From assembly GCA_000585075.1 (NCBI GenBank), contig JEMY01000034.1, forward strand, positions 564-64,563: a stretch of DNA of 64,000 bases, read 5' to 3'. The position numbers and the translations under genes were made by a program. Numbering within the stretch: the stretch's first letter is position 1; each line of letters opens with the position of its first letter. The notes beneath the pieces were generated by a model, which ran no database searches, was not told the origin of the DNA, and saw nothing but the letters and a program-made list of their open reading frames with translations. Shown piece by piece: positions 17,214 to 25,776 of the stretch. Source of the DNA: Candidatus Accumulibacter regalis (GTDB taxonomy: Bacteria > Pseudomonadota > Gammaproteobacteria > Burkholderiales > Rhodocyclaceae).

Positions 17214-18299
17214 TCAGGATTCCCGCAGTAGTCGATCGAGCAGCCCGGCGGCGCGTACGCCGCAGTCGCCCACCCTGCCGTGAAGGAAGCGCGCCAGGGT
17301 GTCGCCATTGATTGCACGCGGCGACGCAAGCATGTCCCGTACAGCCGCGACCACGGTGGCGGCATCGGGCGCCACCACAGGGCCCAGTTCTGCGCGCAGC
17401 GCCAACTCAACCGGATCAAGGCCAACTCTAGCCCAATCAGGATTGGCGATTTTCAGACCGACGTCGACCGAGACCACCGGACGGCGCCGTAATGCCGCGA
17501 ACTCGAAGCTGGTGCCGGAATAGTCACCGACCAGCACGTCGGCGTCGAAGATCGCCTTGTCGCCATCCAAGGGCGACTCGAGCGTGACCCACGGCGTGCG
17601 CCCAGCCAAGGTTCGCAACCCGTCCAGCACCGGCGCATGTTCAAGGAAAAAAAGTGGGTGCGGTCGCACCACAACATCAAAGTCCTGGGCGGCAAGCTGC
17701 TCGGCCAGTGCCGGACCACAGCGATCAAGGAGATTGTCCGGCCCCCAACTCGGGGCGATCAGAACCTTCGGCCGCGCATTCTGCGCTGGCTTGCCCTGCT
17801 TGGCCATTTCGACCAGCACATCGAGTTTCCCATAACCGGCGGCCAACACTCGCCGGCCGGTCAGGCCGCGCGCCTTTGCCAGCGCCAGGAACTCGCGATC
17901 GTGCTGGGGCCCGGCGGCCAGCAGCACGTCGTAGCCATCGAAGGACCCGGGCGGGTATATCATGTGCAAGCTGGCGATCGAATGCGGCATATGTACGAAC
18001 AAGCGCCCCCTCGTCGGAAAGATGCCGCGGTCGAGACCGCTCGAGGCGGTTACCGCGATAGCGCAGCGTTCCGCGGCGGCATCGACGAACGACACGCCTT
18101 GGCTCGCTGCGATGCCGGCCGCGCGGTAAAGACTAACGGCATGGTCGCCGCCTTCGGTCGCATTGCCGCACATGATTACCTGTACACGCTTGCCGCTGCG
18201 ACGGCAGGCGAGTGCGGTCGAGCGCGTCCACACCTCGTCGATCGGAGCCGAACTGAGGAACAGGATGCTTTTGCCGTACTGGCGAAACCAGTCGAACAT
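17214..18299 (-). CDS. CDP-glycerol glycerophosphotransferase-like (TagB/TagF family) transferase
   Basis: A 361-residue GT-B-like protein. The C-terminal half shows the family's signature order: a nucleotide-binding strand with APSWGPDN, VVRPHPLFF, then DADVLVGDYSGTSFEFAALR. Members move a polyol phosphate or phosphate-linked group from a CDP carrier to an acceptor. It precedes the cytidylyltransferase gene with only a 3-base gap, so the two probably act in sequence on the same CDP-activated group. In this locus it is a candidate for transferring a phosphoramidate (or glycerol-phosphate) to the glycan. No membrane segment is seen. Confidence 0.75.
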   Translation of the reverse strand: MFDWFRQYGKSILFLSSAPIDEVWTRSTALACRRSGKRVQVIMCGNATEGGDHAVSLYRAAGIAASQGVSFVDAAAERCAIAVTASSGLDRGIFPTRGRLFVHMPHSIASLHMIYPPGSFDGYDVLLAAGPQHDREFLALAKARGLTGRRVLAAGYGKLDVLVEMAKQGKPAQNARPKVLIAPSWGPDNLLDRCGPALAEQLAAQDFDVVVRPHPLFFLEHAPVLDGLRTLAGRTPWVTLESPLDGDKAIFDADVLVGDYSGTSFEFAALRRRPVVSVDVGLKIANPDWARVGLDPVELALRAELGPVVAPDAATVVAAVRDMLASPRAINGDTLARFLHGRVGDCGVRAAGLLDRLLRES

Positions 18300-18311
18300 C
18301 AGTGCCAGGCC

Positions 18312-19214
18312 TCAGACATCGTGCCGGAACACCAGGGTCGATCGGCGGCGGTCGCGCGCCGGCCAGGCGAAGTGGCGATTGCCCGCCATCGCCCTGATGG
18401 CGCGCCATTCGTATAGACGGTACACCCAGCGCCAGTGCGGCAGCAGATCGTGGTCGTAAACGTATAGGCCAGGGTCGGTTTCGTCGGCGCGGTGCTGTAG
18501 CGTAAAGCCGCGCTTTACGAAGGCATCGATAATGCTTTCCGGTTGGCGCAGCACAAAATAACTGAACTCGTCAAGCTGGGTGCGCAACAGGACGCCGAGA
18601 GTCGGCATCACCGAATGGTTAATCATCACCTGGCCACCGGGGCTCAGCACGGCGCTCATTTCGTCGACGAACTTGCCCAGGTCGTGCGCGAACATGATGC
18701 ATGCGCGCGCAAAGACGATGTCGTACTTGTCCTGCGTCAGCGAAGCGAGGTCGTGCTCGTTCAGGTTGTACTCAAACACCTTGAAGCCATGCGTGGCGCG
18801 AGCATACTGGATGGTTTTCTTGTTGATTTCCGTGAGCGTTATGTGCGCGCCGAGCTTTTCGATCTGTCGGATGAAGTGGCCGTTGCCGCCCGAAATGTCG
18901 AGTAGATTCTTGCCGGCCACCTCGACACCGGATGGCTCGAGATAATCGCGGATGAAGTCCTGGCCTTCTTGCTCCGACCAGTCAATGTGCACCTGTTCGA
19001 CGAAATAGTCGTACATCTTTTCTTCGTCGAGTACTGGGCTTTTCTTCAGGTCGGCATATGGCAGCATCGACAGCGGGTAAGTTGCCCTTTCTTCACTGAT
19101 GGCTGTGCCGCAGGCCTTGCAGCAATGCCAGAAACGCTTGTAGGTGTCGAGGGTGAGGAGGTCTCTGCTGCTGCAGGAAATGCAGGTTCGTGAGGTGGGG
19201 TCGAGGGTTGTCAT
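18312..19214 (-). CDS. SAM-dependent methyltransferase with N-terminal zinc ribbon
   Basis: A 300-residue protein. The N-terminus has a CISCSSRD...CCKACGT four-cysteine ribbon. The methyltransferase core follows: LLDISGGNGHFI as motif I, LTEINKKT for the acidic SAM-ribose strand, then DIVFARACIMF. It belongs to the class I fold common in surface-glycan loci. It overlaps the next methyltransferase by 4 bases. Two adjacent methyltransferases beside a phosphoramidate-like block recall methyl capping in Campylobacter, but sugar O-methylation is equally possible. Confidence 0.82.
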   Translation of the reverse strand: MTTLDPTSRTCISCSSRDLLTLDTYKRFWHCCKACGTAISEERATYPLSMLPYADLKKSPVLDEEKMYDYFVEQVHIDWSEQEGQDFIRDYLEPSGVEVAGKNLLDISGGNGHFIRQIEKLGAHITLTEINKKTIQYARATHGFKVFEYNLNEHDLASLTQDKYDIVFARACIMFAHDLGKFVDEMSAVLSPGGQVMINHSVMPTLGVLLRTQLDEFSYFVLRQPESIIDAFVKRGFTLQHRADETDPGLYVYDHDLLPHWRWVYRLYEWRAIRAMAGNRHFAWPARDRRRSTLVFRHDV

Positions 19215-20050
19215 TGGCTACTTTCTGGAGCGACACGGCGAAACACGTACAAATGCCGGGTTCCCCGGTCGGTGTCGCGTTTCAATTCAAGAGAGAACAG
19301 ATCGGCAAAAGTGTCGATGGCCTCATAGAAGGCCGCGTTACCGACATCATTGGCGTGCGTCTCGAAGATCAGCTTGCCGTCAGGCGCAAGATAGCCGGCG
19401 CAGCGTTCGAAGTGCTCGCGTAACGGTACGCGGTAATTCTCGTCGTCGGTCCAATGGGTGGCGAATGACAACACCGCGGTAAACCGGCCCGGCGCAGAGA
19501 ACTCCTGAATACGCGTCGGCACCAGCTTGACCCGGTCCGCTATACGCAGGTAATTGGCGCATTGCTGGCCAATCTCGATCATGTAGGGGTTGATGTCGAT
19601 GCCCTCCGCTTGGCAGCCGGTACGGAACGAGGTGTAAAGCGCCATGAAGCCGCAGTTGCATCCAATGTCGAGGATGCGGTCATCGGGTCCGATCAGTTCG
19701 CGCAGTGCATAGGCATCGAAGCGCTCTTCGGTCGAGCGCTCACCGTACACGCCTAGAATGCCAAGTGCTTGGTAGGGATGACCGTAGAAGTAGTAGTAGC
19801 TGCCGTACTCCTTGCGTTGGCGTTCGAGGATATCGTCGATTCGAGCATGCAGCGCAGGCAACCCATTGGCAAACCAGTCTGACTCGGCGTGCGTGACATG
19901 GTGATTCATGAAGCGCACGCACGCCCGCGACAGGCAGACCATGCGGTAGGCAAGGCGGTTGAGGTGGGCGCCAATGGTGGCGCAGAGGTGGCGACATCTC
20001 GCGTTCTCGAGAATCTCGCGCTCCATGTGCTGGCGAAACCGTTCAAACAT
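19211..20050 (-). CDS. SAM-dependent methyltransferase
   Basis: A 279-residue class I methyltransferase. RILDIGCNCGFMAL is motif I and AEGIDINPYM the ribose-binding acidic loop. The N-terminal ~100 residues are helical and include YYYFYGHPYQALG. The start overlaps the end of wzt by 8 bases, and the end overlaps the next methyltransferase by 4, so these genes are translationally coupled. In ABC-dependent O-antigen systems a methyltransferase can cap the chain end that Wzt recognises. That role fits the place next to wzt but is not proven. Confidence 0.8.
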   Translation of the reverse strand: MFERFRQHMEREILENARCRHLCATIGAHLNRLAYRMVCLSRACVRFMNHHVTHAESDWFANGLPALHARIDDILERQRKEYGSYYYFYGHPYQALGILGVYGERSTEERFDAYALRELIGPDDRILDIGCNCGFMALYTSFRTGCQAEGIDINPYMIEIGQQCANYLRIADRVKLVPTRIQEFSAPGRFTAVLSFATHWTDDENYRVPLREHFERCAGYLAPDGKLIFETHANDVGNAAFYEAIDTFADLFSLELKRDTDRGTRHLYVFRRVAPESSQ

Positions 20051-21443
20051 GATCAGAGATTTCCAGGATGGTGGGGATGCGGTAACCCGGTCGCTGTCCT
20101 GGCATACTGACGGGAGCGCGATCGATTACGTCAAGGTGGAAGGATTTGTACAGCGCATCCAGGCGAATGGCGCCTTCGGCAACCGTCCCGAGTGCCTTGT
20201 CGGTGTCAGTGATGGTCAGCGTGATATGATAGCTGCCGCTCACCAAAACGAGTTGAGGGCATGTCACCCCAACTTCATGGCTCACGCTTGGCTCGATATG
20301 CACGGCATCGACGTCGTTTTCGAGCACGGCAACCCGACGGCCAAGGGTGTCCCAGAACGTAAACAGGTAGCGCAGCCGGAAATCACCCCCACGTTCTGCG
20401 CGTAGCGTCAGGCGAAAGACCAGCGGCTGGCCGTGGGTCACCGAGAGACGAGTCTCCGCAGCGCCGTTGATCCAAACGCCGCTCACCTTGACGTCGCCAC
20501 GGCCCGGCCAGCGCGTCACGACCTGGCCGCTGTCCGGCAACTGCTCATCGCCGAGATCGGCGGCCGACTCGCTGATCGACACGGTTTTGTCGTCGAGGTC
20601 GTCGGTGTGCCAACTGAGCCGTTCGAGGAAACCCTCATAGCGCTTGCTCACTTCGATCGCGTTGCCGTCGAGCACCGTCCTGCCGCGCTCGATCCAGATG
20701 GCGCGCTCGCAATACCGCGTGACCTGCGACAGCGAGTGCGACACCAGCAGCAGTGTGGTGCCGCACGAGCACAGATGTTCCATGCGGCGCGCGATTTTCT
20801 CCTCCCAGTAGATGTCGCCGGCGCCGAGTACCTCGTCAATGATGACGATGTCCGCCATGTGAGCGGTGGCGATGGCGAACTCGGCCCGCACCCGCATGCC
20901 GAGCGACAGATTCTTGGCCGGCTGTGTGAAGTAGTCGCCAAGTTCGGTGAAATCGCGAATCTCGGTGATGACCCTGTCGAGCTCGTTTGGCGAAAGCGAC
21001 AGCATCGACAGGTGCTGGCGCGCATTCTCGAGCGTCGACAATTCCTGCGAGAGGCTCACTGAGCCAGGCAGCAATGAGTAGATCTCGCCGTCGACATGAA
21101 GCGTGCCGGTGGTTGGCGGGAAGGTGCCGGCGAGCAGTTTGAGTAGGGTCGACTTGCCAGCGCCGTTGCGGCCGATGATGCCGACACGCTCGCCGCGCAC
21201 CATGGACAAGTTGATATCCTGAAGTGCCGGCACTGATCCGGCGATGTCACGCGGATCGGCACGGCCATGGCACACGGCACGGGCAAGGTAGCGCACGCCC
21301 TGCCAAGCGTTGTCGAAAACAGGATACAGCTTGCTGACACCCTCTATACAGATCACCGGCGCCGTCTTACCTTCCGGCACAACATCGTGCCCAACGCGGT
21401 GCAGGGTGCTTGCCGGTGCGTCCGTATCAAGTGCACGACTCAC
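20043..21443 (-). CDS. wzt: Polysaccharide ABC exporter ATP-binding protein
   Basis: A 466-residue ATPase of the O-antigen export type. Walker A is GRNGAGKST, the signature LSLGMRVR, and Walker B IVIIDEVLGAGD. Residues ~290-450 form a beta-rich C-terminal domain like Wzt-C, which binds the modified glycan end. It overlaps the permease gene by 4 bases, so the two form the exporter at the inner membrane. It is a clear paralogue of the ATPase at 10195-11532. Confidence 0.92.
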   Translation of the reverse strand: MSRALDTDAPASTLHRVGHDVVPEGKTAPVICIEGVSKLYPVFDNAWQGVRYLARAVCHGRADPRDIAGSVPALQDINLSMVRGERVGIIGRNGAGKSTLLKLLAGTFPPTTGTLHVDGEIYSLLPGSVSLSQELSTLENARQHLSMLSLSPNELDRVITEIRDFTELGDYFTQPAKNLSLGMRVRAEFAIATAHMADIVIIDEVLGAGDIYWEEKIARRMEHLCSCGTTLLLVSHSLSQVTRYCERAIWIERGRTVLDGNAIEVSKRYEGFLERLSWHTDDLDDKTVSISESAADLGDEQLPDSGQVVTRWPGRGDVKVSGVWINGAAETRLSVTHGQPLVFRLTLRAERGGDFRLRYLFTFWDTLGRRVAVLENDVDAVHIEPSVSHEVGVTCPQLVLVSGSYHITLTITDTDKALGTVAEGAIRLDALYKSFHLDVIDRAPVSMPGQRPGYRIPTILEISDHV

Positions 21444-22222
21444 AGCAAATCCATCATCGCGACGCGTGCTCGCCGGAACACCCAGATGCCAACCAGAAGC
21501 ATGGTGATCGAAATGCTGGTACCGAGCACGATCTCAATCATGGGCGGCAGCTCGTTGAGCAGTATCAGATGCTGGTTGGCCGACACATGATAGTAAATCG
21601 GGTTCAGATAGAGCAGTGGCTTGACGCGCGCCGGCACTGAATCGGGCGTATAGGCGATCGGTGTGACGATCATCAAAGCAATGACGATGTACTGGATCAA
21701 AAAGGTGATATCGCGCATCACGATTCCAAGCAGCGACAACAGACAGCCGAGGCCGACCGAGAAGCACAACTGAAGCAATGCTACCACGGGCAAAAGCAGC
21801 AGGTGCCAACTCGGTGTGGACAGCAGGACGTCGCCAGCAATGACGAAGGCCGAGCCCGGTAGCACGATCAGGTAGGCGGCAATAGCCGCCTTGGCCGGAA
21901 TAAATTCCGGCGGGTAGTTGCTGAACAACAACTTGCGATCACGGCTGAGTGCGGAGGTCGTAGCACCCATCGCCTGCGCAAAGGCAAGGAACAGCACCAG
22001 ACCCGAGAAGACGTTGAGGATGTACTCGGATTGCGACAAACCAGGCATTTTCACCTTGAAGATCACGGCATAGATCAGGGAATAGAGCGCAAGGAGCAGG
22101 AAGGGACCAACCACGATCCAAGATAATCCGAGTATGGTGCCGGCATGATGCGCATGTATCTCGACCTTGATCGAGCGTAGGAGCAGGCGGCGATGCGAGA
22201 TGAAATTGCTCAATAAAGTCAT
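21440..22222 (-). CDS. wzm: Polysaccharide ABC exporter permease
   Basis: A 260-residue integral membrane protein of the ABC-2 type with about six hydrophobic segments, for example IVVGPFLLLALYSLIYAVIF and a C-terminal IEIVLGTSISITMLLVGIWV. Wzm-type permeases move lipid-linked glycan across the inner membrane together with Wzt. The ATG at 22222 has GAGGG 7 bases upstream. The preceding gene space is the aminotransferase pseudogene, whose stop overlaps this start, so translation may no longer be coupled from upstream. Confidence 0.92.
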   Translation of the reverse strand: MTLLSNFISHRRLLLRSIKVEIHAHHAGTILGLSWIVVGPFLLLALYSLIYAVIFKVKMPGLSQSEYILNVFSGLVLFLAFAQAMGATTSALSRDRKLLFSNYPPEFIPAKAAIAAYLIVLPGSAFVIAGDVLLSTPSWHLLLLPVVALLQLCFSVGLGCLLSLLGIVMRDITFLIQYIVIALMIVTPIAYTPDSVPARVKPLLYLNPIYYHVSANQHLILLNELPPMIEIVLGTSISITMLLVGIWVFRRARVAMMDLL

Positions 22223-22905
22223 GCAATACCCTCTTTAGGGACTACGACTACTCTACGCTGGCCCGTTGTCGCCAGATCTGCGCCCACCGGCAGGCTCACC
22301 ACGCGAGCTGCCGCCCGCGCCGTGTGGGCAAGGCCTGGGCCCTCCGTTTTGTTGGCCGGCTGCCGATGGAGGGACGCGGGACAATGCACGGCAGTCGGGA
22401 CGCCCGCGTTCTTGAACACCTCAAGCATCTTCTCGCGGTTCTCGACGAATACCGTGTATTGCGCGTAGCCCGCGCCTAGGCCCTTGCCGCATTCTACCTC
22501 CCAGTCGAAGCGGTGGAGCTTGGCGAGGACGATCACGCATTGTGTAGAGTGTCCGTGCGGCCGCCGACGCCGATGCGGTAGGAGCGCCTTTCTTGTCCTT
22601 GGACGCGGATTGCGCGCGTGGCAGTCGCCGTAGCAGCCGACGGTCAAGAGCTTGCAGCGCTTGCGGCCCAAGTAGACGGCGCCGAAGCTCTGGCAGGCAT
22701 CCTCAATCACCGGCAGCCCATGCTTCGCTGCGATGTCGTCCATGTCGTCCATGTCGTCCATGTCGTCCATGTCGTCCATGTCGTCCATGTCGTCCGGCGG
22801 CCCGTAGAGGTAGGCCGACATGACGGCGCCGCTGCGCGGGGTGAGCGCCACCTCGATGAGGGCCGTGTCGATGTTGCAGGCCTCCGGACGGATGCCGACG
22901 AAAGC
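22219..22905 (-). pseudogene. Remnant of a second DegT/DnrJ-type aminotransferase
   Basis: This stretch is a decayed paralogue of the aminotransferase at 23024-24124. Homology begins at the equivalent of residue ~100 (AFVGIRPEACNIDTALIEVA against VFVDIEPDTCNVDASKIEAA) and continues through HGLPVIEDACQSFGA. The segment holding the PLP lysine (FFPSKPLG) is missing: the two GC pairs that flank it in the intact gene are fused into one. A frameshift follows, because RAIRVQGQERR and RIGVGGRTDTL are found in a different frame from QYTVFVENREKM. A 9-bp repeat expansion sits in it. The product cannot be an active transaminase. Confidence 0.85.
22732..22794 (-). repeat. Seven-copy 9-bp tandem repeat (CATGTCGTC)
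   Basis: Six perfect head-to-tail copies of CATGTCGTC occupy 22741-22794, and a seventh with one change (GATGTCGTC) lies at 22732-22740. Read on the minus strand they encode a run of Asp-Asp-Met. The intact paralogue has a single DMDE at this point, so the repeat grew inside the pseudogene, most likely by replication slippage. Confidence 0.97.
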
Positions 22906-23027
22906 TGGCCGGTACGGAGCGGCACCTCAGAAACGCGGTCGGTGAAATCGTTGCGGATAACCCGGGAAACGGCGGCCGCCTTGATGAACTGGGGCCGCGC
23001 GCCAACGATGGTGACGATCTTGATCAC
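22906..23027 (-). pseudogene. 5' fragment of a UDP-GlcNAc 2-epimerase gene (wbpI/wecB-like)
   Basis: About 40 codons are left from a GTG start at 23027. The start overlaps the aminotransferase stop (GTGA), the spacing expected of an intact operon. The fragment reads IKIVTIVGARPQFIKAA, the hallmark N-terminus of non-hydrolysing UDP-GlcNAc 2-epimerases, and runs to a TDRVSEV-x-x-RTGQ segment. Homology then stops, and the sequence changes frame and family into the aminotransferase remnant. The epimerase step needed for a manno-configured sugar is thus lost here unless supplied from elsewhere. Confidence 0.85.
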
Positions 23028-24124
23028 CTGCCCAGCGCCTCGATCACCAGCTGGACGATGTGCTCCTGCTCCTGCCTGGAGAGATCTGCACTCATCGGCA
23101 GGCTCATGACCCGGCCAGCCATGACCTCCGACGACGAGACCTTCCCGCTGATTCTGCCCAGTGCCGCATAGGCCGACTGGCGATGCAGCGGGATTGGGTA
23201 ATGCACCGCAGTGGGCACGCCTATGGCTTTGAGCTTATCCTGAACCTGTTCGCGATTCTCGACAAAGACCGTGTATTGCGCAAAGACACTGGTGCGGTCC
23301 GGGCGCTGGGTGACGGTCGACACCTTGCCGGCAAACAGTTCGTTGTAGCGGGTTCCAATCCTCAGGCGCTGTTCGACCTCCCACTCGAAACGCTCCAGCT
23401 TGCCGAGAACCACGGCGCATTGGAGAGTGTCCATCCGGCCACCAACGCCGATGCGGGTATGAACGTAGCGCCTTTCCTGGCCGTGGACACGAATCTCGCG
23501 CATCGCCCTGGCCAGATGATCGTCGCTGGTGAAGATTGCCCCACCATCGCCATAGCAGCCCAGCGGCTTGCTCGGGAAGAAGCTGGTGCAGCCGATAGTC
23601 GACAAGTTGCAGCTCTGCTCGCCCTTGTATTCGGCCCCAAAACTCTGCGCGGCATCTTCGATGACCGTCAGGCCGTGCCTGGCGGCGATGGTGTTGATTT
23701 CGTCCATATCCGCCGGCTGGCCGTAGAGGCTGACGGGCATGATGGCGCGGGTCCTGGGGGTAATCGCAGCTTCGATCTTGCTGGCGTCGACGTTGCAGGT
23801 ATCCGGTTCAATATCGACGAAAACCGGGGTGGCCCCGAGCAAGGCGATGACTTCGGCGGTGGCGACGAATGTGAATGGGGTGGTGATGATCTCGTCACCC
23901 GGCTTGACATCGAGGGCCATCAGGGCAATGAGGAGCGCCTCCGTACCGGAGGCAACGGTGATGCAGTGCCTGGCACCCGTGTACTCGGCGAGCTTCGCTT
24001 CGAGTTCCGCGACCTCCGGACCCATGATGTACTGGCCGTGGTCGAGTACCTGCTGGATGCGCGCGTCGATGGAACTCTTGAGTGCCTGATACTGGGCCTT
24101 CAGGTCGATGAACTGGATTGTCAT
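23024..24124 (-). CDS. wbpE: PLP-dependent nucleotide-sugar aminotransferase, WbpE-like
   Basis: A 366-residue aminotransferase of the DegT/DnrJ/EryC1/StrS family. The PLP lysine is Lys186 in FFPSKPLGC. SGTEALL near residue 59 and VIEDAAQSFGA near 154 bind the cofactor. In the Wbp pathway WbpE aminates the 3-keto sugar made by WbpB, using glutamate, before acetylation by WbpD. The ATG at 24124 was chosen because the family starts with (M)-x-x-x-FIDLK-x-QY; longer readings run into the upstream gene. The wbpB, wbpD and wbpE set in this operon supports the call. Confidence 0.88.
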   Translation of the reverse strand: MTIQFIDLKAQYQALKSSIDARIQQVLDHGQYIMGPEVAELEAKLAEYTGARHCITVASGTEALLIALMALDVKPGDEIITTPFTFVATAEVIALLGATPVFVDIEPDTCNVDASKIEAAITPRTRAIMPVSLYGQPADMDEINTIAARHGLTVIEDAAQSFGAEYKGEQSCNLSTIGCTSFFPSKPLGCYGDGGAIFTSDDHLARAMREIRVHGQERRYVHTRIGVGGRMDTLQCAVVLGKLERFEWEVEQRLRIGTRYNELFAGKVSTVTQRPDRTSVFAQYTVFVENREQVQDKLKAIGVPTAVHYPIPLHRQSAYAALGRISGKVSSSEVMAGRVMSLPMSADLSRQEQEHIVQLVIEALGR

Positions 24125-24132
24125 GGCTACTT

Positions 24133-25203
24133 TCAATGCTGCGACTTCGTGATGACTGCTTCGGCCAGTGCTCGCGAGGTGGTCCACTTGCCGCCAAAGA
24201 CGTTGATGAGCTTATCGTGACGCTCAATGACCGCTTCCCGGCTGGCTGCCGAAAAATCCGTCTTGCTGGCAACAATCGGCCGGATGCCGGCAAAGCTCCC
24301 GATTATATCCGAACACGCTATTTTTTCCCGAAAACAGCGGTTGTAGTTGCCAACCAGGTATTCGATCTCGTCATCGCTTGGCGCACACTTTTCGGTGCTC
24401 TCCTGGCGGACTTCGGTCGTGCCGAGCAAGGTCTCTTCCCCGTGCGGAAGAACGAACAGGATGCGCTTTTCGCCGGGCACCTGCAAAACGCAACCCTGCT
24501 CGAGCCTGCCGGAGACGACAATGTGACTGCCGCGGATCAGGTCAAGCCGGTAGGCGCTGGTCACGCCTGACCTGATGAGGAGTTCCTCCGCCCAGGGTCC
24601 GGCCACATTGATGATGCGATCGTAACATGCACCGGCTCCGGCCGTGGATACCTCTCCAGTCGTCGGATCAAGCCTGAGTACGGGGCTCTGCTCGTGAAGT
24701 CTTGCACCTGACTCCCTGGCCTTCTCGGCTGCCCAGAGGCCGAGCTGGTAGTCGTCCATCTGGGCATCCCAGTATCCGTAGGCGCCCAGCAAGTGGTTGC
24801 GCTGCAAGCCCGGAAAGCTCTCGGCCACGTCGGCGGCAGCGTACCAGCGACTACGCGGGAACCCGGATCCCGTTGCCAGCAGGTCGTAGAGCCTGATGCC
24901 TGCACCGACCAGCCACTTTGCTCGTTCACCGTTCCGATAAATCGGGATAAGCAACTCCAGTGGCCGAACCAGGTGCGGCGCCTGCCTGATCCACCACGAG
25001 CGTTCCTGAAGTGCTTCGCGCACCAGCGCCAAATGGCCATGTTCAAGGTAACGCAAGCCGCCGTGCAGCATCTTGGTAGAGGCGCGGCTGGTGGCGGACA
25101 TCAAATGGCCTTTCTCGTACAGATCAACGGAATCGCCATGCCTGGCAAAGGCCCACGCGGTCATGACGCCGTTGATCCCGCCGCCGATGACTGCAACCTT
25201 CAT
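24133..25203 (-). CDS. FAD-dependent oxidoreductase, glycerol-3-phosphate dehydrogenase-like (DAO fold)
   Basis: A 356-residue flavoprotein. The FAD-binding loop [10 protein letters not shown] starts at residue 4, followed by [13 protein letters not shown], a block typical of the GlpA/GlpD branch of the DAO superfamily. It is shorter than GlpD (~500 residues) and lacks the C-terminal helical domain. The start at 25203 overlaps the acetyltransferase stop (ATGA). A gene of this type is not part of the known Wbp route. It could oxidise glycerol-phosphate or another hydroxyl compound for the locus. Substrate unknown. Confidence 0.8.
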   Translation of the reverse strand: MKVAVIGGGINGVMTAWAFARHGDSVDLYEKGHLMSATSRASTKMLHGGLRYLEHGHLALVREALQERSWWIRQAPHLVRPLELLIPIYRNGERAKWLVGAGIRLYDLLATGSGFPRSRWYAAADVAESFPGLQRNHLLGAYGYWDAQMDDYQLGLWAAEKARESGARLHEQSPVLRLDPTTGEVSTAGAGACYDRIINVAGPWAEELLIRSGVTSAYRLDLIRGSHIVVSGRLEQGCVLQVPGEKRILFVLPHGEETLLGTTEVRQESTEKCAPSDDEIEYLVGNYNRCFREKIACSDIIGSFAGIRPIVASKTDFSAASREAVIERHDKLINVFGGKWTTSRALAEAVITKSQH

Positions 25204-25775
25204 TCGACCGCCAGTGTCGTCCCGGTCAGCTTGTAGGTCGTGCCGGTGTTCGGGCACTGGATAGAAGTGTCGCCCTCGAGCGGCAGGTCAAGCCGTTCGC
25301 CATGCTCGCTCATCCAGCCGACCTGTCGGGCTGGCACACCCGCCATCAGGGCATACGGCTTGACGTCGCGATTGATTACCGCGCCGGCGGCGATGAAGGC
25401 AAACTCACCAACGGTGACACCACAGACGATGGTGCAATTGGCACCCAGGGTCGCACCCTTCTTCACCTTGGTTGCCCGGTACTCATTCTTGCGAGTGACC
25501 GCCGAGCGCGGGTTGTAGACGTTGGTGAAAACCATGCTCGGACCACAGAAGACATCGTCCTCAAGATGCACACCATCGTAGATGGAGACGTTGTTCTGTA
25601 CCTTGACGTTGTTGGCGATGGTAACGTCGTTGCCGACGAACACGTTTTGGCCGAAAGAGCAGCCCTTGCCGATGCGCGCACCGGCGCAGATATGGGCAAA
25701 ATGCCAGACACGGCTGCCATCGCCGATGAGGGCGCCCTCGTCCACGATCGCGGAGGGGTGAATGGTGACTGCCAT
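25200..25775 (-). CDS. wbpD: Nucleotide-sugar N-acetyltransferase, WbpD-like
   Basis: A 191-residue left-handed beta-helix acyltransferase with many hexapeptide repeats, such as [20 protein letters not shown] and [19 protein letters not shown]. In the Wbp pathway WbpD acetylates the 3-amino group of the uronic acid made by WbpE, with acetyl-CoA. It lies just downstream of the wbpB-like gene (1-base gap) and overlaps the oxidoreductase. The [12 protein letters not shown] and [10 protein letters not shown] segments match the WbpD/WlbB group as I know it. Confidence 0.9.
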   Translation of the reverse strand: MAVTIHPSAIVDEGALIGDGSRVWHFAHICAGARIGKGCSFGQNVFVGNDVTIANNVKVQNNVSIYDGVHLEDDVFCGPSMVFTNVYNPRSAVTRKNEYRATKVKKGATLGANCTIVCGVTVGEFAFIAAGAVINRDVKPYALMAGVPARQVGWMSEHGERLDLPLEGDTSIQCPNTGTTYKLTGTTLAVE

Positions 25776-25776
25776 G

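Noticed and set aside
22732-22794. Possible CRISPR array
   Set aside because: The unit is 9 bp with no spacers and lies in a decayed coding frame; it is a simple tandem repeat.
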